This document shows positions 9,172-17,906 of a DNA stretch of 60,876 nucleotides, one piece after another. The translations under genes and the position numbers were made by a program. The notes under the pieces were generated by a model, which was not told the origin of the DNA, searched no databases, and saw only the letters and a program-made list of their open reading frames with translations. The stretch spans positions 1 through 60,876 of the forward strand of contig CAZSNT010000041.1 in the NCBI GenBank assembly GCA_964607765.1, given 5' to 3'. The stretch's first letter is position 1. Every line of letters starts with the position of its first letter. Origin of the DNA: CAZSNT01 sp964607765 (GTDB lineage: Bacteria; Verrucomicrobiota; Lentisphaeria; Oligosphaerales; JABHEG01).

Positions 9172-9434
9172 ACGTATCCGTCAAACTGTTCGCTGATCTC
9201 GCCGGCAAGTTGCCCGAGGCATCGAGCGCCGATCCGTCACAGCCCGTGCCGGCGGGCACGCCCGTCACACTGAAGTTGCCTGACGGAGCCACGATCGCGA
9301 CGCTGGTGTCTCAACTGCGCCTCGACCGCAGGCGGGTGCACACCGCATTCGTCAACGGCCGAGCCAAACCCCTCGAGTATGTGCTGGAGGCGGACGACGA
9401 GATCGGCCTCTTCCCGCCGATCGGCGGCGGATGA
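9168..9434 (+). CDS. MoaD/ThiS-like ubiquitin-fold sulfur carrier
   Basis: Protein of 88 residues, normal for MoaD, with the beta-grasp pattern MNVSVKLFADLAGKLPE, a variable loop, FVNGRAKPL and a C-terminal FPPIGGG. The terminal Gly-Gly is the site of adenylation and thiocarboxylation by MoeB/ThiF enzymes, and such an enzyme is encoded divergently at 6552-7292. The start codon overlaps the stop of the oxidoreductase gene (ATGA), so translation is probably coupled. MoaD-like proteins encoded beside aldehyde oxidoreductases are thought to serve tungsten or molybdenum cofactor maturation. No MoaE is present here. Confidence 0.87.
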   Translation: MNVSVKLFADLAGKLPEASSADPSQPVPAGTPVTLKLPDGATIATLVSQLRLDRRRVHTAFVNGRAKPLEYVLEADDEIGLFPPIGGG

Positions 9435-9856
9435 GAGACGTTGGAAACGCCGCATCGCCGTATGCGGCCAGATGTGGCGCGTTGAGTAGCAACACCATCA
9501 GAATCGAAGTATGGCTCTACGGTCCGTTGGCGCGGCATGCGCCGCGTGCGGCAGGCGACAGTCACGCATGCCTGACACTGGAGCTGCCCGAACCTGCAAC
9601 CCTCGGCGCCCTGTTCGACTTGCTCGGCCTGCCCGCTGAAGAACGCGGACTCACGTTCGTCAACGGGCGACTCACGGCCATGCCGGGCATCCAGCCCGAC
9701 GCCCCTGCCGCCCTGCAGCACGGCGATCGCGTGGGAGTCTTCCACACGAAGAGCATGTGGCCGTTCCAGTACCGACAGGGCGCTGCTGTCAGTGCGGACC
9801 TCGATGCCGCTCTCGGCCAGCGCCGCACCCCCTTCCACAGCGCCGGTCGTCCCTGA
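9431..9856 (+). CDS. Second MoaD/ThiS-like protein with C-terminal extension and no terminal Gly-Gly
   Basis: Protein of 141 residues, again coupled by an ATGA overlap. Residues 23-100 have the beta-grasp pattern (IRIEVWLYGPLARHAP, LTLELPEPATLGALFDLLGL, LTFVNGRLTAM, HGDRVGVFH), paralogous to the preceding gene. Instead of ending in GG it continues KSMWPFQYRQGA and then about 30 low-complexity residues. It therefore cannot be a conventional thiocarboxylated carrier. It might be a chaperone or assembly factor for the oxidoreductase. The first roughly 20 residues look unlike the family, so the true start could be internal. Fold call fairly confident, function unknown. Confidence 0.72.
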   Translation: MRDVGNAASPYAARCGALSSNTIRIEVWLYGPLARHAPRAAGDSHACLTLELPEPATLGALFDLLGLPAEERGLTFVNGRLTAMPGIQPDAPAALQHGDRVGVFHTKSMWPFQYRQGAAVSADLDAALGQRRTPFHSAGRP

Positions 9857-9901
9857 CCGGATCGCCACGCGCGCAAGGACGAGAATCCGACACGGAAGCA
9901 C

Positions 9902-9930
9902 TTGACTTTCGCGACAGGCTATTATATACT
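9902..9930 (+). promoter_or_regulatory. Strong sigma-70-type promoter of the DUF488/RecQ operon
   Basis: TTGACT (9902-9907), an exact 17-bp spacer and TATACT (9925-9930) in a locally AT-rich stretch stand out from the GC-rich surroundings. The start codon of the first DUF488 gene follows 52 bp after the -10. It is among the best promoter matches in the window and suggests transcription independent of the oxidoreductase operon. Confidence 0.8.
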
Positions 9931-9982
9931 AGCTTTGTTATGCACCCGCCATGCCTCGTGATGCCGGGAAAGGGGAACACGC

Positions 9983-10630
9983 ATGTCTGGCCGCACCACG
10001 CTCTACACAATCGGGCACTCCAACCACACGGTGGAGCACCTGCTGGCCCTGCTGGAGCAGCATCACGTCACTGCGGTTGCCGACGTGCGCTCCGTGCCCT
10101 ACAGCCAGTACACGCCCCAATTCAACCGCGAAGGGCTCCGCGCGTCGTTGCGCGACGCCGACATCGCCTACGTGTTCCTCGGTGACACGCTCGGCGCTCG
10201 CAGTGATGACCCGGCCTGCTGCGAGAATGGCAAGGTCCAATTCGACCGCGTTGCTGCAAGCGCCGCGTTCCAGTCCGGGCTCAACCGCCTGCGCCGCGGG
10301 TTGGGCAGTCACCGAATCGCGTTGCTGTGCACCGAGAAAGACCCCATGGCCTGTCATCGGATGATCCTGGTCTGTCGGCAGTTGCGACAGGAGGCCGGCA
10401 TACAGCACATCCTCGAAGACGGCAGTCTGGAGGACAATGCGGCCACGGAACGGCGACTGATGGCTAAACTCAAAATACCGGAGGCCGACCTGTTCATGAG
10501 CCACGAGGAACTGGTCGCGTCAGCCTACGAGCGACAGGGGGCGCGGATCGCGCACGACCACAGCGACACTGAGCCTGACTCACGCAATCCGCGGCCGCGC
10601 AGCCAGGAGAGCGACGATGACGAAGCCTGA
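9983..10630 (+). CDS. DUF488 family protein (first copy)
   Basis: Protein of 215 residues. The DUF488 signatures are clear: TIGHSNHTVEHLLALLEQH at the N terminus, VADVRSVPYS with the conserved Asp-Val-Arg, and LLCTEKDPMACHR, where Cys and His-Arg are the family's invariant residues. The family has no established biochemical activity that I can name with confidence. The C-terminal 35 residues are acidic and Arg-rich, probably disordered. A GGAAAGGGG ribosome site precedes the start. It overlaps the second DUF488 gene by 14 bp, so the pair is translationally coupled and stands at the head of a three-gene operon ending in a RecQ-type helicase. Confidence 0.88.
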   Translation: MSGRTTLYTIGHSNHTVEHLLALLEQHHVTAVADVRSVPYSQYTPQFNREGLRASLRDADIAYVFLGDTLGARSDDPACCENGKVQFDRVAASAAFQSGLNRLRRGLGSHRIALLCTEKDPMACHRMILVCRQLRQEAGIQHILEDGSLEDNAATERRLMAKLKIPEADLFMSHEELVASAYERQGARIAHDHSDTEPDSRNPRPRSQESDDDEA

Positions 10631-11066
10631 ACGCGGCCTCTTCACGATCGGGTTCACCAGGAAGAGCGCGGAGGAGTTCTTCGAGGCCCTGCAGCATGCG
10701 GGCGTTCGGCGCGTGGTCGACATCCGGCTCAGCAACAGCTCACAACTGGCGGGGTTCGCCAAGGGCCGCGACCTGCCGTACCTGCTGCGCGCCATCGCGG
10801 GCATCGACTATGTCCACCGGCCGGAGCTGGCTCCGACAAAGGGCCTCCTCGACACCTTCAAGGCAGGTGACATTGACTGGGGAGAATACGAACGCGCTTT
10901 CCGGGAGCTGATGGCGGAACGTGGCGCGCTCGAGCGTGTCGGTCCGGAACTGCAGGATGGGGACTGCCTGTTGTGCAGCGAGCCGACGCCGGAGCACTGT
11001 CACCGACGCCTTGTTGCGGAGGGACTGGTCGGCGAGTGGGGGGACGTGCAGGTATGTCATCTCTGA
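10617..11066 (+). CDS. DUF488 family protein (second copy)
   Basis: Protein of 149 residues, shorter than its neighbour but with the same signatures: LFTIGFTRKSAEEFFEALQ, VVDIRLSNSSQLAGFAKGRDLPYLL and LLCSEPTPEHCHRRLVAEGL. The two copies are well diverged, pointing to distinct roles rather than recent duplication. It starts inside the first DUF488 gene and its stop overlaps the start of the helicase gene, so all three products are probably made in fixed ratio. Function unknown; a nucleic-acid role is inferred only from the helicase neighbour. Confidence 0.88.
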   Translation: MTKPERGLFTIGFTRKSAEEFFEALQHAGVRRVVDIRLSNSSQLAGFAKGRDLPYLLRAIAGIDYVHRPELAPTKGLLDTFKAGDIDWGEYERAFRELMAERGALERVGPELQDGDCLLCSEPTPEHCHRRLVAEGLVGEWGDVQVCHL

Positions 11067-13711
11067 CCGACATCGTCTGCCTGGCGAACTCACGGAAACA
11101 CGGCGGACACTGCGTGGCCGGGATCGAGCTTCCGTCAGGGCAGTGGGTGCGTCCGGTCTCCTCGCTGGACGATGGCCGGCTCACGCGACGGATGCGGCTG
11201 GTTGACCGGCGCGAGCCGCGGTTGCTCGACGTGCTGCGGATCCCCCTTGCCGCGACCGGACCGGACTACGGGTTCGAGCGTGAGAACCGCTTGCTGCTGT
11301 CCGGTACGTGGGAGTACATCGGCAGCACGGACGCACGGCAACTGCGGCGTTTCGCGAACACCGACAGCTGCATTCTGCACACGCCCGAGCGCCATGTCAC
11401 TGTCCAGTACATGCAGTCTCTGCCTCGATCCCAGCGCCGCACGCTCGAACTGGTCGAGACCACGCGACTGCGCATTTTCCACACCGGCCCCAGCGAGAAC
11501 GGCGGGCACAAGTGGCACGGTTCGCTGGTCACGACCAGCGGCGCCGAACTCACCGCACGCATCACGGACCCCGTTCTCGTTGCACGGCTCGAGGACGGGC
11601 ACACCCCGGAGAACAACTGCCTGGTGACAATCAGTCTGAGCATGCCTTACGTTCCCGGCGACTGGACCGGCGACGACACACCATGCTGGAAGCTGATTGC
11701 AGGTGTCGCTGAACTGACGCCGCACCACGGCCGGGACGCAGCGCAGACGGACCCGCATCATTCCGCTGCTCACATCATCCCCCGGGCGCGTCATCGCAGC
11801 GACACGCCGTTCCTGCGCAAAGCGCTCCGGGACGTGTTCGGGTTCCACGACTTCCGCGCGAATCAAGAGGAGATCGTGCGTGCGCTCCTGCAAAGCCGGG
11901 ACCTGTTCGCCGTCATGCCCACCGGCGCCGGCAAGTCGCTCTGTTACCAGCTACCCGCGCATCTGCTGCCGGGCACGTGCATTGTTGTCAGCCCGCTGAT
12001 ATCACTGATGCAGGATCAGGTTGACGCGGCCCGTGCCAACGGTCTGCACGCCGCGTTCTACAACAGTGCTTTGGACCGGAAGCAGCGCCTGCACGTGCTG
12101 CGCGACCTGCGCGATGGGACGCTGGACCTGCTCTACCTGTCCCCCGAACGGCTCGTCATGGACGCGTTCTTCAACACGCTCAAGCGAAGCTGCGTCTGCC
12201 TCTTCGCCATCGACGAGGCACACTGCATCTCGGAGTGGGGCCATGACTTCCGCCCGGACTACCTGTTTCTCGGCAACATCGTGCGCGACTTCCCCCATGT
12301 GACCGTAGCCGCGTTCACAGCGACGGCCACGCCGCGCGTCGAGGAGGACATCATTGCGCGGCTGGGCCTGCGCTCGCCGCAGTGCATCCGCGCATCGTTC
12401 GACAGGCAGAACCTGTTCTACCGTGTCGAGCGCAAGGGCGACGTACTGCAGCAACTGCTCGCGTTCGTCCGCAGCCGTGCCGGCGAACCGGGCATCATCT
12501 ATCGAACCACGCGCAGCGACGTGGAGTCCACTGCGGCCGCCCTGCAGACGGAAGGCGTAGCCGCCCTGCCCTACCACGCAGGGCTTGACACGGCGACGCG
12601 GCAGCGGAACCAGGACGCGTTCAGTCGCGACGAGACGGACGTCGTCGTGGCCACGATCGCGTTCGGGATGGGCATAGACAAACCCAATGTGCGCTACGTG
12701 GTCCACGGCGACTTGCCCAAGAACCTGGAGAGCTACTACCAGGAAACAGGGCGCGCCGGACGTGACGGCGAACCGGCCCACTGCCTGCTGCTCTACGGCG
12801 ACGGGGATATCCACAAGCAGCGGTTCTTCATTGACAACATCAGCGCCCCGGCCGAACGCGACACCGCGCTGCGCAAGCTCAACGACATGGTGCAGTTCGC
12901 CTCGATCAACACGTGCCGACGCCGGCAACTGCTCGGCTACTTTGGTGAAGACTACGAGCCCGACAACTGCCAGGCGTGCGATGTCTGCACCGATGCCGTG
13001 ACGCGCACGGACGAGACCGCCGCGGCCCGAACACTGTTGGCCGCTATCCGGGACACCGGGCAGCGCTTCGGTATCGCGTTGACCATCGACATTGTTGCGG
13101 GCGCGAACACTGCACGGATCCGGGGTCAGCGTCTCGACCGTTATGCCAGCTACGGTTCGGGCAGCGACCGCCCCAAGCGCGCGTGGCGCCGGATCCTCGA
13201 TGAACTGATCGCGCAGCAGTGCGTCCGACGCGAAGGCGCGGAGTATCCTGTTCTGAAATTGACGGCGGAAGGGCGCCGGATCCTCCGTGGCGAGCAGCCG
13301 TTCCTCGCCGTGCAGGCTGCCGCCGGCCCGCCGCCTCGCACAGAAGACGACGTTGAGCAGCAACCGGACCGGGATCTGTTCGAGCACCTGCGGCAGTTGC
13401 GGCGCCGTCTCGCGGCAGAGCGTGGTGTGCGGCCTTTCGTCGTGTTCTCCGACCGCACGCTGCGTGAGATGTGCTGCCACCTGCCCGTTGATCAGGCCAG
13501 CATGCGCCGCATCAACGGCGTCGGCGAAGTCAGGCTCCGGGAGTACGGGGACGTGTTCTGCGCAGCCATCCGGAGCTTTCTCGACGCGCACGCGGAACTC
13601 GCGGGGCGGGCCTCGCTCCCGAGCCTCAACACACCGGCCAGGACCTCAGCTTCCCCTGCTTGTACCGGCTACTCCGCTGCGAGCAGCAGCACTTCCAGGT
13701 TGCGCCCGTGA
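11054..13711 (+). CDS. RecQ-family DNA helicase with an N-terminal dual-OB-like region
   Basis: Protein of 885 residues, well above the roughly 600 of E. coli RecQ. RecQ enzymes are ATP-dependent 3'-5' DNA helicases in recombination and repair. The first 220 residues (SLTDIVCLANSRKHGGHCVAG, WVRPVS) resemble the dual OB-containing domain found as a separate protein beside DUF488 genes. Then come Walker A GAGKSLCYQLP (near 293), the DEAH box with RecQ signature HCISEWGHDFRPDY (near 387), motif VI ETGRAGRDG, the zinc-binding region (CRRRQLLGYF, CQACDVC), a winged-helix RQC domain (about 655-760) and a C-terminal HRDC domain (about 775-860). The start at 11054 overlaps the DUF488 stop. The C-terminal 43 bp overlap the convergent gene at 13669. 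Helicase call firm, OB call moderate. Confidence 0.92.
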   Translation: MSSLTDIVCLANSRKHGGHCVAGIELPSGQWVRPVSSLDDGRLTRRMRLVDRREPRLLDVLRIPLAATGPDYGFERENRLLLSGTWEYIGSTDARQLRRFANTDSCILHTPERHVTVQYMQSLPRSQRRTLELVETTRLRIFHTGPSENGGHKWHGSLVTTSGAELTARITDPVLVARLEDGHTPENNCLVTISLSMPYVPGDWTGDDTPCWKLIAGVAELTPHHGRDAAQTDPHHSAAHIIPRARHRSDTPFLRKALRDVFGFHDFRANQEEIVRALLQSRDLFAVMPTGAGKSLCYQLPAHLLPGTCIVVSPLISLMQDQVDAARANGLHAAFYNSALDRKQRLHVLRDLRDGTLDLLYLSPERLVMDAFFNTLKRSCVCLFAIDEAHCISEWGHDFRPDYLFLGNIVRDFPHVTVAAFTATATPRVEEDIIARLGLRSPQCIRASFDRQNLFYRVERKGDVLQQLLAFVRSRAGEPGIIYRTTRSDVESTAAALQTEGVAALPYHAGLDTATRQRNQDAFSRDETDVVVATIAFGMGIDKPNVRYVVHGDLPKNLESYYQETGRAGRDGEPAHCLLLYGDGDIHKQRFFIDNISAPAERDTALRKLNDMVQFASINTCRRRQLLGYFGEDYEPDNCQACDVCTDAVTRTDETAAARTLLAAIRDTGQRFGIALTIDIVAGANTARIRGQRLDRYASYGSGSDRPKRAWRRILDELIAQQCVRREGAEYPVLKLTAEGRRILRGEQPFLAVQAAAGPPPRTEDDVEQQPDRDLFEHLRQLRRRLAAERGVRPFVVFSDRTLREMCCHLPVDQASMRRINGVGEVRLREYGDVFCAAIRSFLDAHAELAGRASLPSLNTPARTSASPACTGYSAASSSTSRLRP

Positions 13712-16700
13712 ATCGACAACGGCAGCGTATCGCCGTTCAGTACCAGCGGCGCGTTGGGCATTGTGTCGCCATCCGGCCTGTCGTCGGGGCCCAGGATCGG
13801 GTGCTCGATGGCGCGGCTGAGGTGCACGCCGTTGCCGCCGAATCCCAGCGCGGCGAAATCGATCCGCGCCCTGACATCACGCGGTTCGCGGCTCCAATTG
13901 GCGACCACGAGCAAAGCCTGCTTCTCCTCCGCCTTCAGGTAGACGCTCGCCAACACGTTCTCCACATCGGTCGACACCGGGCAGTCGTCGCGCCAGTACG
14001 GCAGGAACCGTGAGCTGGTCCAGAACGGGTCGGTCGCCTGCCAGGTCTTCCACATCCCCGGATGCCCGTCGGTGATGAGCGTGTAATGCGGCAGGCAGTA
14101 GGCGAGCATGGTGGCAAGCGGCACGCGGCCACCGTGCCGCACGCCGCGCCAGTAGTGGTGGAAGCAGTACCACGTAAACGGCGTCCCGTACTGCTGCCGC
14201 ATGGTCTTGGCCCGGAATATCTCAGGCGTGAGCCGGTCGTACTGCAGGGCGCCTTCCCGGCACCAGTCCTCGCCTTGCGTGACCACATCAACGTACCCCG
14301 CGATCGGCGCCCAGGGCATACCGTGCCGGAAGAGCACGCAGTCGCGTCCGTCCCGTTTGTTCACCACATGCATGCGCTGGTAGAGACGCCTGTTCGCCAG
14401 GATCGGCACGGTGCTCAGCCACTCGCCCTCGGTGTTCTTCCAGCCACAGCCGTGGTGATGATTCGCGCACGCTGTGACGTTCGACACATCCAGGTAGAGT
14501 CCCTGAAGCGGCAGGTCGGTGATGATGCGTTGCTGGCACCACAGCTTGAAGTCCGAGAAACCGGGGTTCTGCGGACAACACACAGCCCAGCGCCCTCGCG
14601 GGTTGGCGTGTGTGGACGCAGGTATGGTCTCCCACTCCGCCAGGTGCGCGCGGGTTTCGGGAAACTCGATGGTGGCTATGTTCGTGCCAAAATAGGGGAC
14701 CAGGCGCACGCCGGCATCCATCAGGATCTTGTTGCGTTTGAGGAAGCTCCGTTCAGGAAGATGGAGCGCTGGCCAGCCTTCCTGCTTCAGGCACCACATG
14801 TCGAGAGTGAGGGCCACGGCACATTCTTCGGGCTGATATCGGGCAAGCCACTGTTTGAGGCTGTTGTTCGCGTAGCACGCATGCCAGAGACGGGGATCCG
14901 AGGGTCGCGGCTTGACCGGTGTGGCTTGCCACATGTAAGTGTAGGCGCGCTTTCCCGTAAGCTCTGCCGGCCCGTCCACCAGGTAGATCCGGAGCGTATT
15001 CCTCCCGTCACCACGGAGCACCTCGCTGCGCCGTGTTCCGATCAGCGGCTCATCGGTTTCGGTCAGCACGGAGAGCCCCCGGGCATCGTCTCCGACCCAG
15101 TGTCTGCAGCACCATTCAGTCGGCCAGCGCCAGCCGTTTCCCGAGTAGCGCACGCCCGCAATGGGCAGTGGCTGCGCGTTGCCTGAGCCGTTCAGCATGG
15201 CGACCAACGCACCGCGATCCGACAAGCGCGGGTTCGTAGCCTGCGCATACAGAGACCGGTTCCTCTTGAACGGGAAGTCGATGGACAGACTCTCGACCGC
15301 TACTGGCGCCGGGGCAGCTATCTCGAACTGCCACAAGGCGAACCCGTCAAACTCGACAGTCAGCGTTCCGGTCAGGCGCAGTCCGGACGCTGCGGCTGCA
15401 AGCCGCCACACCGCCGCACGCGACGTGCGGCTTGTCAGCCGGGGTGGTTCGCAGTCCCAGCGTCGCTCCCGCCCATCGATGACCAGCCGCAGTTCGGGCG
15501 GCGCGGCGAACAGTTCTTTGCCCAACGCCGCAATCTGCCCTGGCAATCCCACGCCGCCGAGCACGTACTCGCGTTCCGTGACAACCACACGCCGGCCGTC
15601 GACTTCGACGGCTGCCCAGGGCCTGGGAACGTCGCCGGTCAGCCCCAGCGTGCTGTTGGTCCAGGGCTGCGGACCGGGCACATCAAAGCTGGCCACGGCA
15701 CCGGTCAGCGGCGCCTCGCTCCCGGCAGCTCTGAATGCAACGTCCACGCGGTACATGCCGGCTTCCAGCCCTCTCAGGGGATGCGTGACGGTGCCGCCCG
15801 TGCGCGCCCGTGGCCAAACCACGTTCTTCACGGCGCCCACGAGGCGGTCGCCCTGCAGCAGTCGGCTGGTCACAGTGACCGCCTCCGGCAAGTCGGCAAC
15901 ACGCGATGTGTCCACCTCGACCACCAGTTCGTCCCGGGAGAACGCGGGTATGGCACGCAGTTGCAGAGCGGCCGTGCAGACAAAGGGGATGGTCTGACTC
16001 AGAAGGGCCTTGCCCGTGACCATGTCCTCGGCCTGCACACGGTAGTGAAGGACCTGCGTCTCGTTGGTCTGCAGATCGTGGGACAGCTGAAGTTCGGCAG
16101 GGCCTGCGCCCGGACTGAACTCAGCGCTGACGTGCGAGAGAGTTTTGCCGCTGCCAGGCAGCAGCGCGGTCGCGCTGATGCAGACCTGGTTCGCGCCGGC
16201 ATCACAGTTCCCCGACACGCCCAGTTCCCCCTTACTCAGGTCACTCAGACGCGTGACCTGCACGGCCGGCGCCGGCGCAAACGTGGCAAACGCGAACTGT
16301 TCCGGCCGCCGGAAGCTGCCTGTCAACGGTGACCACGTGGTCCAGTCTCTGCTTGAACGCTTCTGTCCCTGTGGTGCGGCCCAGTTCCTGGTCACGTTGA
16401 GGCGCCACTCACCCATCTCGGGCTCTGTTACGCCGAGTGTCGTGAAGGGAATGGCCAGTTCGGTGGTCCACAGTTTCTTCCGAAACGACAGGATCCCGCC
16501 GATCTCCTCCGGGACATCCTGCACCGAGTCCCGTACCTCCCACTCGCCGTTCCAGCTCTTGCCGGCGGGCAGACGCGCATCCATCTTGCCTGGCCCCGGG
16601 CAGGTCAGGAACTGGTAGTACCGCTGCCCCGGCGGCACAAGCCACACTTCAACGCCGTGCGTCTCGTTGCCGCCCATCGTGTCCCGCGGCAGTCTCTCCC

Positions 16701-17601
16701 GTGACACTCTGCCTTCAACTGGGCAGGAAAAGGCGACGTGCACGTGCGATTCCGTGTAGGCCAGGTAAGCGACAGCCTGGCGCTCCGCCAAGACCTGATT
16801 GTTGAGTGTCAGGAACCCGGTCACCGCCAGCGCCCCGGCCCACTCGCCGGGCTCTATTCTGCCGTCTGCAACAGGAGCAGCGGCCAGCTTCGGGATGGTC
16901 ACTCGCGGCAAGTCTGATGCTGCCTTGTTCCCGGCAGCGCTCCCCTCTCTGGCTGTCTTCGGACGTTCAGTCGCGGCGACTGTTGCCGCGGGACGGGGCG
17001 CCACCGAGCATTCATCCAGCATCAAGTCGCCAGCAACCCGGATCTTGAGCGAGCCGCTGACATTGAGCGGACTGCCGTCCGCACCGGTGAAGTCCGACGG
17101 CAGTTCGAATTCCCACCGCAGGCGCTGCCACTCACTGCTCGAGACATCGAACACCGGGCTGGTCGCTTCTTTCACCGACGCTGACACATCGGGAGGCAGG
17201 CTTCTGTAGTCGTCCCGGCGTACATCGACGCAGAAACTCACGCTCCCCTGCCCCCGCACCCACACCGACACCCGGTGGCGCCCGCGCGGCGCGCTCCGCA
17301 GCTTGCCGTAGAGGATCCGGTGATCGGGTGGCGCAAACCGGATGTAACGTGTGCCGTGGTGCGACGTTCGGGCGTCCGTGATCAAGCTGAACGAGTCCCA
17401 CACGGTCTTAAAGACATCCCACCCGTCGGGACGCTCGTGGCCTCGAACGAGATCCTCAAAGCTCCCGTTTACCAGCAACTGCCGGCCCGTCACCTCGAGC
17501 CGGTCAAACTCGTCATCCGCCGTCACGCAAAGGGCGACGCCACAGACGCACAGGCTCAGCGCAATCTGTAGCCAGCTCCCCGGATGAACAGTCACGCGCA
17601 T
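13669..17601 (-). CDS. Secreted glycoside-hydrolase-like protein, CBM9-like plus DUF6067 (GH123-like)
   Basis: Protein of 1310 residues. The second ATG (17601) is chosen because GAGGAG lies 6 bases upstream; the first ATG at 17607 directly abuts it. A signal peptide (LQIALSLCVCGVALC) is followed by a jelly-roll carbohydrate-binding-like module (LLVNGSFED..., about 45-205). A CBM9-like domain lies at about 225-445 (DGRIEPGEWAGA, ETHGVEVWLVPP, WTTELAIPF). The C-terminal half, from about residue 640, matches the DUF6067/GH123-like family common in Planctomycetota and Lentisphaerota (WRWPTEWCCRHWVGDD, LYLDVSNVTACANHHHGCGW). It probably acts outside the cytoplasm on a glycan. Its 3' end overlaps the helicase gene tail to tail. 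Substrate cannot be assigned. Confidence 0.82.
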   Translation of the reverse strand: MRVTVHPGSWLQIALSLCVCGVALCVTADDEFDRLEVTGRQLLVNGSFEDLVRGHERPDGWDVFKTVWDSFSLITDARTSHHGTRYIRFAPPDHRILYGKLRSAPRGRHRVSVWVRGQGSVSFCVDVRRDDYRSLPPDVSASVKEATSPVFDVSSSEWQRLRWEFELPSDFTGADGSPLNVSGSLKIRVAGDLMLDECSVAPRPAATVAATERPKTAREGSAAGNKAASDLPRVTIPKLAAAPVADGRIEPGEWAGALAVTGFLTLNNQVLAERQAVAYLAYTESHVHVAFSCPVEGRVSRERLPRDTMGGNETHGVEVWLVPPGQRYYQFLTCPGPGKMDARLPAGKSWNGEWEVRDSVQDVPEEIGGILSFRKKLWTTELAIPFTTLGVTEPEMGEWRLNVTRNWAAPQGQKRSSRDWTTWSPLTGSFRRPEQFAFATFAPAPAVQVTRLSDLSKGELGVSGNCDAGANQVCISATALLPGSGKTLSHVSAEFSPGAGPAELQLSHDLQTNETQVLHYRVQAEDMVTGKALLSQTIPFVCTAALQLRAIPAFSRDELVVEVDTSRVADLPEAVTVTSRLLQGDRLVGAVKNVVWPRARTGGTVTHPLRGLEAGMYRVDVAFRAAGSEAPLTGAVASFDVPGPQPWTNSTLGLTGDVPRPWAAVEVDGRRVVVTEREYVLGGVGLPGQIAALGKELFAAPPELRLVIDGRERRWDCEPPRLTSRTSRAAVWRLAAAASGLRLTGTLTVEFDGFALWQFEIAAPAPVAVESLSIDFPFKRNRSLYAQATNPRLSDRGALVAMLNGSGNAQPLPIAGVRYSGNGWRWPTEWCCRHWVGDDARGLSVLTETDEPLIGTRRSEVLRGDGRNTLRIYLVDGPAELTGKRAYTYMWQATPVKPRPSDPRLWHACYANNSLKQWLARYQPEECAVALTLDMWCLKQEGWPALHLPERSFLKRNKILMDAGVRLVPYFGTNIATIEFPETRAHLAEWETIPASTHANPRGRWAVCCPQNPGFSDFKLWCQQRIITDLPLQGLYLDVSNVTACANHHHGCGWKNTEGEWLSTVPILANRRLYQRMHVVNKRDGRDCVLFRHGMPWAPIAGYVDVVTQGEDWCREGALQYDRLTPEIFRAKTMRQQYGTPFTWYCFHHYWRGVRHGGRVPLATMLAYCLPHYTLITDGHPGMWKTWQATDPFWTSSRFLPYWRDDCPVSTDVENVLASVYLKAEEKQALLVVANWSREPRDVRARIDFAALGFGGNGVHLSRAIEHPILGPDDRPDGDTMPNAPLVLNGDTLPLSIHGRNLEVLLLAAE

Positions 17602-17681
17602 AGCCATCTCCTCGGATTACGCCAATATACGGCGAACTGCAACGAAGCACACGCACCTGCGACGTGCTTGCCCCACCGTAA

Positions 17682-17767
17682 CGCCGCACTGCGAGCGGCG
17701 CCTTCCCGATTGCCCCGGACGCAGCGCCGCACTCCGAGCGGCGCCTTCCCGATTGCCCCGGACGTAT
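17682..17767. repeat. Two tandem 43-bp repeats, each with a hairpin
   Basis: Units start at 17682 and 17725 and differ at few positions. Each holds CGCCGC, a 7-base loop (ACTGCGA or ACTCCGA) and GCGGCG, followed by CCTTCCCGATTGCCCCGGAC. The first is preceded by CACCGTAA, similar to the ACCGT(A/G)G head of other palindromes here. The roughly 300-bp divergent spacer (17602-17906) holds these repeats and the promoter below, and no gene that I can support. Confidence 0.85.
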
Positions 17768-17803
17768 CTGATGGTCCTTTTCACGTCCCGGGAGTCCCAG
17801 CTG

Positions 17804-17832
17804 TTGACTTCCTGCCAGGCAAAAGGTAAGCT
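17804..17832 (+). promoter_or_regulatory. Promoter of the TAT sulfatase gene
   Basis: TTGACT (17804-17809), a 17-bp spacer and TAAGCT (17827-17832) point to the sulfatase start 75 bp downstream. The same -10 hexamer is used in front of the PfkB gene at 42040. Confidence 0.6.
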
Positions 17833-17906
17833 GGTCGGATCAGGCTGACACGCTGCCCAACGTATTGCACTGATGCAAGTGTGTCCCGAGCAGAAAGGGT
17901 GATGAC

